Shown here: positions 34,182-42,459 of the stretch, piece by piece
How positions within the stretch are numbered: the first letter of the stretch is position 1
Layout: every line of letters begins with the position of its first letter
Assembly: GCA_963717635.1 (NCBI GenBank)
Contig: OY970347.1
Location: forward strand, 744,001 to 808,000
Origin: JALZKA01 sp963717635
GTDB lineage: Bacteria > Actinomycetota > Thermoleophilia > Solirubrobacterales > 70-9
Direction of reading: 5' to 3'
Length of the DNA: 64,000 nt
Position numbers and translations under genes: made by a program
The notes under the pieces: generated by a model
Told to the model about the DNA's origin: nothing
The model's database searches: none
Seen by the model: only the letters and a program-made list of their open reading frames with translations

Positions 34182-35198
34182 ATGGGTGTCATCTCCCACG
34201 ACGTGCGCGACTCCAGCCATCCGGATCGCAACCTGGCGCTCGAGCTCGTGCGCGTGACCGAGGCCGCCGCGCTTGCCGCGGCGCGCTGGGTCGGCCGCGG
34301 CGACAAGGAGGCGGCCGACCAAGCGGCGGTCGACGCCATGCGCCTGATGCTCGAGACCGTGCCGATGGACGGGATCGTCGTGATCGGCGAGGGCGAGAAG
34401 GACGAGGCGCCGATGCTCTACAACGGCGAGCGGATCGGCGACGGCAGCCCGCCCGAGGTGGACATCGCGGTCGACCCGCTCGAGGGAACCCGGCTCTGTG
34501 CCCGGGGGATGCCGTCGGCGCTGGCCGTGATCGCGCTGTCCGAGCGCGACACGATGTTCGACCCCGGCCCCTGCGTGTACATGGAAAAGCTTGCCGGCGG
34601 ACCCGAGATCGCCGACCTGCTGACGCTCGACGAACCGCTCGGAGCGGTGGTCGAACGGGTCGCAGAGCGCAAGGGCGCCGACGCCGGCGAGGTCACGGTG
34701 ATCATGCTCGATCGCCCCCGGCACGAGGAAGCGATGACCGCCGTCCGCGAGGCCGGCGGGCGGATCCGCCTGATCACCGACGGCGATGTCTCGGCGGCGC
34801 TGTTCGCGGTCAGCCGCGGGACCGGCGTCGACCTGCTCTGGGGCATCGGCGGCACGCCGGAGGGCGTGATCTCGGCCGCCGCGATCAAGTGCCTCGGCGG
34901 CCAGATGCTGGGCCGCCTCTGGCCGCGCGAGGACGAAGAGCGCAAGGCCGCAGTGGACGCCGGCTACGACCTCGACGAGGTGCTCGACGTGGACCGGCTC
35001 GTCTCCGGCAACGACGTGTTCTTCGCCGCGACCGGCGTCACCGACGGCGAGCTCCTGCAGGGAGTGCGCTACCCGGCGACCGGCCAGGCCTCGACCGAGT
35101 CGCTGGTCACCCGCTCGCGATCGAGCACCGTGCGGACCGTGCAGGCCCGCCACGACCAGGCGAAGCTGCGCGAGATCACCGGCGGCCGCTATGGCTGA
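34182..35198 (+). CDS. glpX: Class II fructose-1,6-bisphosphatase
   Basis: The 338-residue GlpX-type enzyme hydrolyses fructose-1,6-bisphosphate in gluconeogenesis. It contains G-R-G-D-K-E-A-A-D, the metal site I-G-E-G-E-K-D-E-A-P-M-L-Y, V-D-P-L-E-G-T (phosphatase signature) and the L-I-T-D-G-D-V and G-I-G-G-T-P-E-G-V-I segments. It is the usual sole bisphosphatase of many actinobacteria. A TAAGTT sequence ends 9 bases before the ATG and could be a -10 element. The stop overlaps the next gene by 8 bases. Pyruvate kinase, the opposing glycolytic enzyme, is also in the window, in a separate operon. Confidence 0.96.
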   Translation: MGVISHDVRDSSHPDRNLALELVRVTEAAALAAARWVGRGDKEAADQAAVDAMRLMLETVPMDGIVVIGEGEKDEAPMLYNGERIGDGSPPEVDIAVDPLEGTRLCARGMPSALAVIALSERDTMFDPGPCVYMEKLAGGPEIADLLTLDEPLGAVVERVAERKGADAGEVTVIMLDRPRHEEAMTAVREAGGRIRLITDGDVSAALFAVSRGTGVDLLWGIGGTPEGVISAAAIKCLGGQMLGRLWPREDEERKAAVDAGYDLDEVLDVDRLVSGNDVFFAATGVTDGELLQGVRYPATGQASTESLVTRSRSSTVRTVQARHDQAKLREITGGRYG

Positions 35199-36105
35199 GC
35201 GGGCGCCCATCGCCGTCGCCGGGGCGACCGGCTACATCGGCGGCGCGCTCACGCGCGAGCTCCTCGCCCGGGGCGTTCCGACTCGCGCGCTGGCGCGGGA
35301 TCCGGCCCGGGCCACGGAGCTCGAGCGTGGTGGCGCCGAGGTGGTCAGGGCCGACGTGCTCGAACCGGGTGGCCTGTCGGAAGCGCTCGACGGCGCCGCC
35401 GCCGCCTACTACCTGGTGCACTCGATGGGTCGCGGATCGGGCTCCGACGACTTCGCCGAGCGCGACAAGATCGCCGCGCGCAACTTCGGCGAAGCGGCCC
35501 GCTCCGCCGGCGTCGAGCTGATCATCTATCTCGGCGGGCTGAGCGAGGGCGGCTCGAAGCATCTCGCGAGCCGCCACGAGACCGCCCTCATCCTGGGCGA
35601 ATCGGGGGTCCCGGTGACGTACGTCCGGGCGGCGGCCGTGATCGGAGCCGGCAGCGAGTCGTTTCGGACCGTCTTCTACCTCGTCAAGCGCCTCCCCGCG
35701 ATGGTCACCCCGCGGTGGGTCAGCACGAAGACCCAGCCGATTGCGATCGCGGACGTCGTCCGCTACCTCGCCGACATTCCCGGAATCCCGCAGGCCCGCG
35801 GTCGCGAGCTCGAGATCGGCGGGCCCGACGTCACCACCTATGGCGGCATGATGGACGCGGCCGCCCGAGCGATGGATACCTGGCGGCGGCCGCGGGTCAG
35901 CGTCCCGCTTCTCAGCCCGCGCCTGTCGTCGCTTTGGCTCGGGCTGGTAACCCCCGTCGACCTCGGCGTGGCTAAGCCGCTGATCGAGGGCATGGCGGTC
36001 GAGACGATCGTGCGGGACCGCTCCGGGATGGCGCTGTTCGACTTCGAGCCGATGCCAATCGACGCGGCGATGCGCGAAGCAGTTGAGGAACGCAAGGCCG
36101 GCTAG
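35191..36105 (+). CDS. NAD(P)-binding (NmrA/atypical SDR) protein
   Basis: The 304-residue protein opens with the Rossmann motif I-A-V-A-G-A-T-G-Y-I-G-G-A-L. It then has V-R-A-D-V-L-E-P, Y-Y-L-V-H-S-M-G and L-I-I-Y-L-G-G-L, typical of atypical SDR/NmrA-like proteins (YbjT-like). The usual catalytic Tyr-x-x-x-Lys is replaced by H-L-A-S-R-H-E, so it may be a redox sensor, a quinone-type reductase or an isomerase rather than a classical dehydrogenase. It overlaps glpX by 8 bases and is co-translated. Its TAG lies in a CTAG that also holds the stop codon of the opposite-strand gene. Confidence 0.8.
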   Translation: MAERAPIAVAGATGYIGGALTRELLARGVPTRALARDPARATELERGGAEVVRADVLEPGGLSEALDGAAAAYYLVHSMGRGSGSDDFAERDKIAARNFGEAARSAGVELIIYLGGLSEGGSKHLASRHETALILGESGVPVTYVRAAAVIGAGSESFRTVFYLVKRLPAMVTPRWVSTKTQPIAIADVVRYLADIPGIPQARGRELEIGGPDVTTYGGMMDAAARAMDTWRRPRVSVPLLSPRLSSLWLGLVTPVDLGVAKPLIEGMAVETIVRDRSGMALFDFEPMPIDAAMREAVEERKAG

Positions 36106-36683
36106 AGATCGAGGCGAGCGAGCGAGCGCAGGAACCCCCGGGTCACCCAGACATGGATCCGCATCTGCGTCGCGTTGTAGAGGTGAACGCCGAGTCGCGC
36201 AAAGCGCCCGCTTCCACGGACGAACGGGTAGAAGTTCGAAACCTCGGTGCGGACGGTCAGGTGCGCCGTCTCGCCGACGGGGTCGGGCTCCGCGCTCTCG
36301 ACGACGATCTGGAGCATCCCCTGCCCGCGCCACGCCGGGGCGACCAGCAACCCGCGGTCGATCCGCCAGGTGACCTGCCCCCGGTTCGCCGCCGTCTCGT
36401 ACTCCGGGCGGTGGAAGCGCAGCATCGCCAGGCGCCGGCTGGCCAGGACGACCGTGCGTGCGTCGGGTTCGTAGACCACGCGGATCAGCCCGAGCGAGAC
36501 GTTCGACAGATACGCCCAGTACGCCCGCGCCAGCCGTTCGAGGTTCTCGGCCTTCCACAGGTCCCGGTAAACCGCGGCCGGCAACTCGACCTCGGCCTCC
36601 TGGATCGATCGGACCGGCCCGTCAGGGGTGACGGGGCCCGTCTCCGGATCGGGCAGCAGGATTACTCGGGCTCGCCGTTCCAT
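36102..36683 (-). CDS. Conserved hypothetical protein
   Basis: The 193-residue protein has no signal peptide or membrane helix. It is rich in beta-forming segments with many aromatic and Arg residues (for example V-S-N-F-Y-P-F-V-R-G-S-G-R-F and Y-N-A-T-Q-M-R-I-H-V-W-V-T-R-G), suggesting a lipid- or ligand-binding barrel. I do not recognise the family. It starts inside the last codons of the YihY gene (22-base overlap), so it belongs to the same leftward operon. Its stop shares a CTAG with the convergent NmrA-like gene. Confidence 0.65.
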   Translation of the reverse strand: MERRARVILLPDPETGPVTPDGPVRSIQEAEVELPAAVYRDLWKAENLERLARAYWAYLSNVSLGLIRVVYEPDARTVVLASRRLAMLRFHRPEYETAANRGQVTWRIDRGLLVAPAWRGQGMLQIVVESAEPDPVGETAHLTVRTEVSNFYPFVRGSGRFARLGVHLYNATQMRIHVWVTRGFLRSLARLDL

Positions 36684-37537
36684 CCGGGCATGTCGAGGGC
36701 GCCGGTGTCGTGCCACTCGTGGCGCAGCGCGTTGATCACCCCACCGGCCAGCAGGGCCAGGGAGATCAGGTAAAACCAGATCAGCGCGATCAGGATGAAG
36801 CCGAGCGCGCCACCGATCCGGTCGAGGTCGGAGATCGAGGTCAGGTAGACCGGGAAGACGGCGTTGCCGATTGCCGTCGTCACCGTCACGAACAGCGCTC
36901 CCGGCCAGACGCCGTGCCAGGGCACATGGCCCTTCGGCACGAAGTAATAGATCATGCTGACGATCCCGAAGGTCAGCGTCAGGGCCGCGAGCAGGACGAG
37001 CACGCTGCGCAGCCCCTGGACCTCGTCGAGGCCGAACGGCAGGTCGTCGGCGCTCGACGTCGCGAGCCGTTCGGCGAGCGGCACGATCGCGCTCGCGGCG
37101 AGGAACAACGTCACCACCACGAGCATCACCAGGGCGAAGCGCTTCTGGGCGAGCCAGCTCCGGCACTCGACGTGGTAGATCCGGCAGAAGGCGGTGTCCA
37201 TCGCGCCCCAGAACGAGGCGCCGATCCAGATCGCACCGAGGGCGGCGGCCACGCCGATCGTCGTCGAGCTGTCGCGAATCCGCTCGACGGCGCGCTCCAC
37301 CGAGTCCTGCTCGACCGCCGGGAAGATCCCCTGCAAGTCGTTGATCACGGTGTCCTCGAGGTCTCCGGTGCCGACCACCTTGCCGAAGATGAACAGGACC
37401 AGAAGCGCGAAGGGGAACAGCGCCAGCGCCAGGTTGTAGGCGACCATCGCGGCCATCCCGGTGATGTTCTCGACGTAGGCGCGATGCCAGAAGGCGGAGA
37501 GCCAGCCGCGGGCTCGGGCGCTGTGCGTGTCGTTCAT
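36662..37537 (-). CDS. YihY/BrkB family inner-membrane protein
   Basis: The 291-residue protein has about six hydrophobic helices and the family landmarks: A-Y-N-L-A-L-A-L-F-P-F near the N-terminus, W-I-G-A-S-F-W-G-A-M-D-T-A-F-C-R-I-Y mid-protein and Y-Y-F-V-P-K-G-H-V-P-W. The C-terminal helices follow F-I-L-I-A-L-I-W-F-Y. Earlier names (RNase BN, virulence factor BrkB) are not supported by sequence; the function is unknown, perhaps transport. The ATG follows the upstream TAG without a gap. Confidence 0.88.
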   Translation of the reverse strand: MNDTHSARARGWLSAFWHRAYVENITGMAAMVAYNLALALFPFALLVLFIFGKVVGTGDLEDTVINDLQGIFPAVEQDSVERAVERIRDSSTTIGVAAALGAIWIGASFWGAMDTAFCRIYHVECRSWLAQKRFALVMLVVVTLFLAASAIVPLAERLATSSADDLPFGLDEVQGLRSVLVLLAALTLTFGIVSMIYYFVPKGHVPWHGVWPGALFVTVTTAIGNAVFPVYLTSISDLDRIGGALGFILIALIWFYLISLALLAGGVINALRHEWHDTGALDMPGWNGEPE

Positions 37538-37903
37538 CTAGGGCCGGTCGACGGACTTGCGAGCCGCGTCGAGGGCGCGGCTCACAAAGCGCACGCCCAC
37601 GGTCGCCGCCTCGGCGGCGACCGCGACGCCGGCCCAGGCCAGGTCCTCGACGCTCGCGACGCGCGGGCCGGTGTCGGAGCTGACCGTGACCGGCGCCTGA
37701 CGCTCGGCACCGGCCGGCGACTCGGGCGGCTCCGGCGGTTCCGGTGGTGGGGGTGGGAGCCGCTCAGCCCGGGCCGGCGACGGTTTCACCGTCGCTTCGT
37801 CGCCGTTCCCGTCTCGTCGCGGGCTCCGCGTGCCCGGACGTGTGGCGGGCAGGTTGCCGAAGACGCCATCGGGCGCATCGGGGCCGTTGCCTTCGTCTGG
37901 CAT
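37538..37903 (-). CDS. Hypothetical protein with Pro-rich linker
   Basis: In this 121-residue protein the first ~75 residues are disordered, with a P-P-P-P-P-E-P-P-E-P-P-E run. The last ~45 form one amphipathic, Ala/Val-rich helix pair ending in basic residues. There is no signal peptide. The family is unknown. It ends exactly where YihY begins, so both are made from one mRNA and it may assist or localise YihY. A TACGCT -10 element lies 6 bases before the ATG. Confidence 0.55.
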   Translation of the reverse strand: MPDEGNGPDAPDGVFGNLPATRPGTRSPRRDGNGDEATVKPSPARAERLPPPPPEPPEPPESPAGAERQAPVTVSSDTGPRVASVEDLAWAGVAVAAEAATVGVRFVSRALDAARKSVDRP

Positions 37904-37909
37904 GGGTGG

Positions 37910-37915
37910 AGCGTA
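37910..37915 (-). promoter_or_regulatory. Leaderless-type -10 element
   Basis: On the minus strand TACGCT ends 6 bases before the ATG at 37903, heading the YihY operon. Confidence 0.45.
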
Positions 37916-37973
37916 GCCCGGCCGCAGCTTTCCGTGCAGTTCGCGTGTTTCGCCACGCTCAGAGGGGGAATCG

Positions 37974-38002
37974 TTGACTTCAGAATGTATAGCGGCTACG
38001 CT
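37974..38002 (+). promoter_or_regulatory. Candidate primary-sigma promoter of rpoD
   Basis: TTGACT (37974-37979) and TACGCT (37997-38002) are separated by 17 bases, a normal housekeeping-sigma layout. It gives an mRNA leader of about 185 bases before the rpoD ATG. Confidence 0.55.
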
Positions 38003-38058
38003 GGAAACATACGTTTTGGGACCCGCGAGCGCTGGCAAACACACCCGGTAGGGGTTGA

Positions 38059-38090
38059 GCGGATCGGCCTGATCGATCCGCCTTTTCTTT
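38059..38090 (+). terminator. Terminator-like hairpin in the rpoD leader
   Basis: Arms GCGGATCG (38059-38066) and CGATCCGC (38074-38081) form an 8-bp stem with a 7-base loop, followed at once by CTTTTCTTT (38082-38090). It lies between the candidate promoter and the rpoD start, so it could attenuate rpoD or end a short RNA. Confidence 0.55.
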
Positions 38091-38193
38091 CGCCAGCAGC
38101 ACCGGGGACTAACACACACGAACAGCGCGTCCGATAACCAGGACGCCAGCCCAAAGACTTGATCACTCAAACAAGGAAGGCCTAAGCGAGCGG

Positions 38194-39297
38194 ATGCTAG
38201 TCGCGGAACTCCAGGAGCTGGAGGAGGTCAAGAACCTCCTGACCAAGGGGCAGGCCGAGGGCGTGATCGCCTACGGCGACGTTGCCACCGCCCTGCGCGA
38301 GGTCGACGTCGACGAGGGCGACATCGAGGAGCTCTACGGGTTCATCGAGAGCCAGGGGGTCGAACTGGTCGACGACGTCGATCCGGCCCAGAAGCCGGAC
38401 CCGTCCGCGCAACCCGCCGACGGCAAGCGCGGCAAGCGCCGCAAGTCGCCGGCCCTGGACCTGAAGCCGGACATGACCACGGACTCGCTGCAGCTGTTCC
38501 TCAAGGACATCGGCAAGGTCCGTCTGCTCACGGCCCAGGAGGAGGTCGACCTCGCGAAGCGGATCGAGCGTGGCGACCTCGACGCGAAGCAGAAGATGGT
38601 CGAGTCGAACCTTCGCCTGGTGGTGTCGATCGCCAAGAACTACCGCAACCAGGGCCTGCCGTTCCTCGACCTGATCCAGGAGGGCACGCTCGGCCTGGTC
38701 CGAGCCGCCGAGAAGTTCGACTACCGCAAGGGCTTCAAGTTCTCCACCTACGCGACCTGGTGGATCCGCCAGGCGATTGCGCGCGCGCTGGCCGACAAGG
38801 CGCGCACGATCCGTATCCCGGTCCACGTGGTCGAGAAGCTGAACAAGATCGGCCGCGCCGAGCGCAAGCTCGTCACCGAGCTGGGCCGCGAGCCCACGCC
38901 GGACGAGATCGCCGAAGTCACGGGCATCGACCCCGAGGAGGTCGACCAGATCAAGCGCTCCGCCCAGGCTCCCGTGTCGTTGGAGAAGCCGGTCGGCGAC
39001 GAGGAGGAGTCGGAGTTCGGCCAGTTCATCGCCGACGAGAAGGCCGAGTCGCCGTTCGACCGCGCCGCCGACCTCCTGACCAAGGAGGCGCTGCGCGAGG
39101 CACTCGAGAACCTTTCCTACCGCGAGCGCCGCGTGCTCGAGTTGCGCTACGGCCTCGGAGGCGAGCACCCGCGGACGCTCGACGAGGTTGGCCGCACCTT
39201 CAACGTCACCCGCGAGCGCATCCGCCAGATCGAGAACCAGTCGCTCAAGAAGCTTCAGAGCCTCGCCGAGGCCCAGAAGCTACGCGACGTCGCCTAG
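38194..39297 (+). CDS. rpoD: Primary sigma factor, RpoD/SigA type
   Basis: In this 367-residue protein region 1.2 begins at [12 protein letters not shown] (about 95). Region 2 contains [28 protein letters not shown] and W-W-I-R-Q-A-I. Region 3 has I-R-I-P-V-H, and region 4 ends with [20 protein letters not shown]. All housekeeping sigma motifs are intact. The N-terminal part is short, with a partial region 1.1 and an acidic/basic linker. GGAAGG lies about 13-18 bases upstream of the ATG. A long structured leader precedes the gene, unlike most genes here. Confidence 0.97.
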   Translation: MLVAELQELEEVKNLLTKGQAEGVIAYGDVATALREVDVDEGDIEELYGFIESQGVELVDDVDPAQKPDPSAQPADGKRGKRRKSPALDLKPDMTTDSLQLFLKDIGKVRLLTAQEEVDLAKRIERGDLDAKQKMVESNLRLVVSIAKNYRNQGLPFLDLIQEGTLGLVRAAEKFDYRKGFKFSTYATWWIRQAIARALADKARTIRIPVHVVEKLNKIGRAERKLVTELGREPTPDEIAEVTGIDPEEVDQIKRSAQAPVSLEKPVGDEEESEFGQFIADEKAESPFDRAADLLTKEALREALENLSYRERRVLELRYGLGGEHPRTLDEVGRTFNVTRERIRQIENQSLKKLQSLAEAQKLRDVA

Positions 39298-39353
39298 AGC
39301 TTCTCAGCCCGCCAGCCGAAGAGGTCCGCGGGACGCAAAACGCCACGTCGGCG

Positions 39354-39935
39354 CTACGCCGCGCGGGTGGCGATTCCCGGGTATTCGAGCGTCAGCCCGG
39401 CCTCGTCGTAGCTGATCTCGCAGCGGAAGCCGAAGCCCGGCGACTGGTAGTCGTAGCGCTCGCCGGCGGCGCCGTCGGGGAGGCGCAGGTAGCGCTGCTC
39501 CAGCCGCTCGATGTCAAGGCCCACCGCCCTGACATAGGCGGCAGGCGCCGGCGCATCGGCGCCGATCGCGAGCCGCATCCGCCGCACCGGGAACGCGTTC
39601 GTGAATGCGGATGACTCGAGATCGAGATCGATGCAACCCGCGACGTGCGCGAGCGGCTCGCCGTCGGCCCACCAATTCCCCTCGCCATCGGCCTCGAGCT
39701 CGACGGCTGACTCACCGTCCGCGGAGCGACCCGTGATCCGCGCAGCGCGGGTGCGCCACTGGGCGTCGACGTCGATCGAATACCCGACGGTCCAAGGGAC
39801 GCCGTCCTCGATCGCACTGGTCTGCCCGGCGAACCGGCGGCCGCCGGAGGTTTCCTCGAGGAACAGCACCTCGAACCCTCGCTGGGCGTCGCCGTGTTCC
39901 CAGGCTGCGGTCCTCGGAAGCTCGATTGAGGGCAT
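39354..39935 (-). CDS. Putative glycolipid-binding family protein (DUF1089/PA1994-like)
   Basis: The 193-residue all-beta protein shows the family pattern: V-P-W-T-V-G-Y-S-I-D-V-D-A-Q-W-R-T-R, G-N-W-W-A-D-G-E-P-L, G-C-I-D-L-D-L-E-S-S-A-F-T-N-A-F-P-V-R-R-M and the C-terminal G-L-T-L-E-Y-P-G-I-A-T-R. Proteins with this fold were named putative glycolipid-binding from structure; the biological ligand is not known to me. There is no signal peptide, so it is cytoplasmic. It lies between rpoD (convergent) and an alpha/beta hydrolase gene. Confidence 0.75.
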   Translation of the reverse strand: MPSIELPRTAAWEHGDAQRGFEVLFLEETSGGRRFAGQTSAIEDGVPWTVGYSIDVDAQWRTRAARITGRSADGESAVELEADGEGNWWADGEPLAHVAGCIDLDLESSAFTNAFPVRRMRLAIGADAPAPAAYVRAVGLDIERLEQRYLRLPDGAAGERYDYQSPGFGFRCEISYDEAGLTLEYPGIATRAA

Positions 39936-39977
39936 CTCCCTGAAGTCCGATCTGGGCCGCCCGCGTTACGCGCGCGA

Positions 39978-40802
39978 CTAGGCGGCGACGTCGCTCAGAA
40001 ACGGGATGACCTCTTCCGCGCATCGGTCGGGCGCGTCTTCGAACAGGAAATGGCCGATCGTGGTCAGGCGGACGAGCTTCGCGTGAGGGATCTCGCGGGC
40101 CTGGCGCTCGGCGGCCGAGTCGGGAAGGTACTCGTCGAGCTCCCCCCAGAGGATCAGGGCCGGGACGCCCAGGGCGGCGAGCTTCCCCTCGTAGGGCTCG
40201 AGCTTCTCGAGGTCGCCCGACCGGAACAGGTCCAGCATCCCGCGGCGCCCCTCCTTGGTCGCGAAGCACTTGAAGTACTCGTCAATCGCCGCATCGTCGA
40301 TGCCGTGCCCGAGCCGGCCGAAGAGCGCCGCGAGCCCGTCGCGCGAGACGCTGTCGATCAGCGCCTCACCCTGCCCCTGGGTGCGCATCGTCCGCCCGAC
40401 CTCGTGCCACTCGGCGTCCGGGAAGAACCCGGTGTTGCTGATCACGAGGGCGGCGATGGCGGCTGGGTGCTCGCAAGCCCAGCGCAATCCGATCAGGCCC
40501 CCCCAGTCGTGGACGACCAGCGCCAGTCGATCCAGATCCGCCGCTCGGCGGAAGCGATCGACCGCCTCCATCTGCCGCTCCCACGTCCCCGGCGGGTCGG
40601 GCGGCGAGTCGCCGTAGCCGGGTAGGTCGAGTGCCAGCGCCCGGTGGCCGGCGTCGGCCAGCGCCGGCAGCAGGTGGCGCCACATGTACGAGCTCTGCGG
40701 AAACCCATGCACGCAGAGGACGGGCGTCTTGTCCGTGGGTTGCACGGGGGTTGCCTCCCGGTAGGCGAACTCGTCGATTCGCTTGAGCTCGGCGCTCGGC
40801 AT
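39978..40802 (-). CDS. Alpha/beta hydrolase, haloalkane dehalogenase/epoxide hydrolase type
   Basis: The 274-residue protein has an oxyanion-hole segment V-H-G-F-P-Q-S-S-Y-M-W-R. The nucleophile elbow V-V-H-D-W-G-G carries Asp (about residue 98) instead of Ser, as in haloalkane dehalogenases, fluoroacetate dehalogenase and epoxide hydrolases. A late acidic residue lies in L-W-G-E-L-D-E-Y-L and the catalytic His in T-I-G-H-F-L-F-E-D. A cap domain occupies about residues 130-200. An Asp nucleophile means a covalent ester intermediate; dehalogenase versus epoxide hydrolase cannot be decided. TAGGCT lies 6 bases before the ATG. Confidence 0.87.
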   Translation of the reverse strand: MPSAELKRIDEFAYREATPVQPTDKTPVLCVHGFPQSSYMWRHLLPALADAGHRALALDLPGYGDSPPDPPGTWERQMEAVDRFRRAADLDRLALVVHDWGGLIGLRWACEHPAAIAALVISNTGFFPDAEWHEVGRTMRTQGQGEALIDSVSRDGLAALFGRLGHGIDDAAIDEYFKCFATKEGRRGMLDLFRSGDLEKLEPYEGKLAALGVPALILWGELDEYLPDSAAERQAREIPHAKLVRLTTIGHFLFEDAPDRCAEEVIPFLSDVAA

Positions 40803-40808
40803 GTACGC

Positions 40809-40814
40809 AGCCTA
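40809..40814 (-). promoter_or_regulatory. Leaderless-type -10 element
   Basis: On the minus strand TAGGCT ends 6 bases before the ATG at 40802 of the hydrolase gene. Confidence 0.45.
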
Positions 40815-40852
40815 AGCCCCGCACGGCGCTCAAGCGATTCGTGCCTGCGCCC

Positions 40853-40858
40853 GATAGT
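40853..40858 (+). promoter_or_regulatory. Leaderless-type -10 element
   Basis: GATAGT ends 7 bases before ATG 40866 of pilT; the same hexamer sits before the S51 peptidase gene at 6252. Confidence 0.45.
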
Positions 40859-40865
40859 CAGATTG

Positions 40866-42008
40866 ATGGCTTTCGACATCGATGCTGCGCTGCGCTACGT
40901 GGTCGAGCGTGAGGGTTCGGACCTGCACATCAAGGTGCCGGCGCCGCCGATGGCGCGGATTCACGGAGAGCTGCGCCCAGTCGAGGGCAGTCCGGCGCTC
41001 ACCTCCGAGGACACCGAGCTCGCGTTCGAGCACATGTGCAAGGACCCGGTGCTGCGCGAGGAGTTCGCGAAGGTCGGCGAGGCCGACTACTCCTACGACC
41101 TGCCGGGTGTCTCTCGCTTCCGGGTCAATACCTTCCGCCAGCGCGGCTACGTCTCGATCGCCTGTCGCGCGATCCCGTTCCAGGTCCGCACGATCGAGGA
41201 TCTCGGCCTGCCCGAGGTGATCCGCAACCTCGCCGAGGAGCAGCGTGGGATCGTGCTGCTGACGGGCACGACCGGCTCGGGTAAGTCGACGACGCTCGCA
41301 GCGATGGTCGATCGGATCAACTCGACCCGGCCGCGTCACATCGTCACGCTCGAGGATCCGATCGAGTACCTGCACCGCGACAAGCTTTCGATCATCAACC
41401 AGCGCGAGGTCGGGCCGGACACGGAGAGCTTTGGCCGTGCGATGCGCCGCGTTCTGCGCCAGGACCCCGACGTGATCCTGATCGGGGAGATGCGCGACGA
41501 GGAAACCGTGCGGACCGCACTTTCAGCCGCCGAGACGGGTCACCTGGTGCTGTCGACGCTTCACACGCTTGACGCAACCGAGACGATCAACCGGATCATC
41601 GACTTCTTCCCGCCGCACCTACAGCAGCAGGCTCGGGTGATGCTCGCCTCGACGCTGCGGGGCGTCGTCGGCCAGCGACTGATGCCGCGCAAGGGCGGCG
41701 AGGGCCGCGTCGCCGTGTGCGAGGTGATGGTCGTCACCGGCCGCGTCCAGGACCTGATCCTGAATCCGAACGAGACCGGGCGCATCACCGAGGTGATCTC
41801 CGAGGGCGAGTACTACGGAATGCAGACCTTCGACCAGGCGCTGCTCAAGCACGTCATGGCGGGCAACGTGGACTCAAAGGACGCGATGGACGTCGCGTCG
41901 AGCCCGCACGACTTCAAGCTGATGCTGGATGCCGAGGGGCAGCGCGCTTCGGGCATTGAGCAGGTCATGCAGAACGCGGACCGCGACGTCGCCGAAGTCG
42001 GCGGCTGA
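40866..42008 (+). CDS. pilT: Type IV pilus retraction ATPase PilT
   Basis: The 380-residue hexameric ATPase has an N-terminal PAS-like domain starting S-D-L-H-I-K-V. Walker A is G-T-T-G-S-G-K-S-T (134-142), the Asp box T-L-E-D-P-I-E-Y-L-H, Walker B D-V-I-L-I-G-E-M-R-D (the G-E-M-R-D form is typical of PilT) and the His box T-G-H-L-V-L-S-T-L-H-T. PilT depolymerises pili and drives twitching. The C-terminal A-I-R-A-G-E-type retraction motif is not evident, the tail being acidic. No other pilus gene is nearby, so pili, if made, are encoded elsewhere. Confidence 0.93.
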   Translation: MAFDIDAALRYVVEREGSDLHIKVPAPPMARIHGELRPVEGSPALTSEDTELAFEHMCKDPVLREEFAKVGEADYSYDLPGVSRFRVNTFRQRGYVSIACRAIPFQVRTIEDLGLPEVIRNLAEEQRGIVLLTGTTGSGKSTTLAAMVDRINSTRPRHIVTLEDPIEYLHRDKLSIINQREVGPDTESFGRAMRRVLRQDPDVILIGEMRDEETVRTALSAAETGHLVLSTLHTLDATETINRIIDFFPPHLQQQARVMLASTLRGVVGQRLMPRKGGEGRVAVCEVMVVTGRVQDLILNPNETGRITEVISEGEYYGMQTFDQALLKHVMAGNVDSKDAMDVASSPHDFKLMLDAEGQRASGIEQVMQNADRDVAEVGG

Positions 42009-42031
42009 CCGCGCCCACAGGCACGGATTCC

Positions 42032-42063
42032 AACGCTTCATTAGGTAAAGCATTGGCTATACT
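42032..42063 (+). promoter_or_regulatory. Promoter/operator region of the HxlR regulator
   Basis: An imperfect inverted repeat, AACGCTT (42032-42038) with AAGCATT (42048-42054, 6 of 7 matched), precedes TATACT (42058-42063), a good -10 element 11 bases before ATG 42075. The AT-rich patch stands out from its surroundings. Confidence 0.5.
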
Positions 42064-42074
42064 CGGCGGCAGGC

Positions 42075-42395
42075 ATGGACCGAACCTGTCCCGTCTGTCG
42101 AACCGCGGAGATCATCTCCGGCAAGTGGACGCTCCTCGTGATCCGCGACCTCGCCGAGGAGAGCAAGCGCTTCTGCGAGCTCGAGCGCTCGCTCGAGGGG
42201 ATCAGCCCCCGCACCCTCTCGCTCCGCCTCCGCTGCCTCGAGGAGAACGGCATCGTCGAGCGCCACACCTATCCCGAAGTTCCACCGCGCGTGGAGTACG
42301 TGCTGACGGACAAGGGCCAGGCGCTCGTCCCACTGATCGAGGACATGCGCTCCTACGGTCGCGCCTGGCTCGACAGCACCCCCGTAGCGGTCTAG
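42075..42395 (+). CDS. HxlR-family transcriptional regulator
   Basis: The 106-residue winged helix protein has the HxlR pattern: an N-terminal Cys pair (T-C-P-V-C), I-S-G-K-W-T-L-L-V-I-R-D-L, R-F-C-E-L-E-R-S-L-E-G-I-S-P-R-T-L-S-L-R-L-R-C-L-E and the wing V-P-P-R-V-E-Y-V-L-T-D-K-G. HxlR proteins respond to aldehydes, quinones or oxidants, often through the N-terminal Cys. The upstream inverted repeat suggests autoregulation. Likely targets are itself and the large acidic protein gene 64 bases downstream. Confidence 0.9.
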   Translation: MDRTCPVCRTAEIISGKWTLLVIRDLAEESKRFCELERSLEGISPRTLSLRLRCLEENGIVERHTYPEVPPRVEYVLTDKGQALVPLIEDMRSYGRAWLDSTPVAV

Positions 42396-42401
42396 CCGAG
42401 C

Positions 42402-42457
42402 TTCCTGCAAGCGTTCTTGCACCGCAGGAACGCACCGGGCAGGCAAGAAACCTGCCC
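42402..42457 (+). other. Two hairpins before the acidic-protein gene
   Basis: TTCCTGC (42402-42408) pairs with GCAGGAA (42424-42430), or instead the inner TGCAAG/CTTGCA (42406-42421) forms. GGGCAGG (42437-42443) pairs with CCTGCCC (42451-42457), ending two bases before ATG 42460. The structure covers the place of a ribosome binding site, and none is otherwise visible. Confidence 0.5.
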
Positions 42458-42459
42458 CC

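Noticed and set aside
36662..37537. Ribonuclease BN
   Set aside because: This is an old misannotation of the YihY family; the protein is a multi-helix membrane protein without nuclease motifs.
37981..38020. ECF-sigma promoter (GGAAAC...CGTTTT) in the rpoD leader
   Set aside because: Spacing between GGAAAC and CGTT is far shorter than the usual 16-17 bases; the TTGACT/TACGCT pair fits better.
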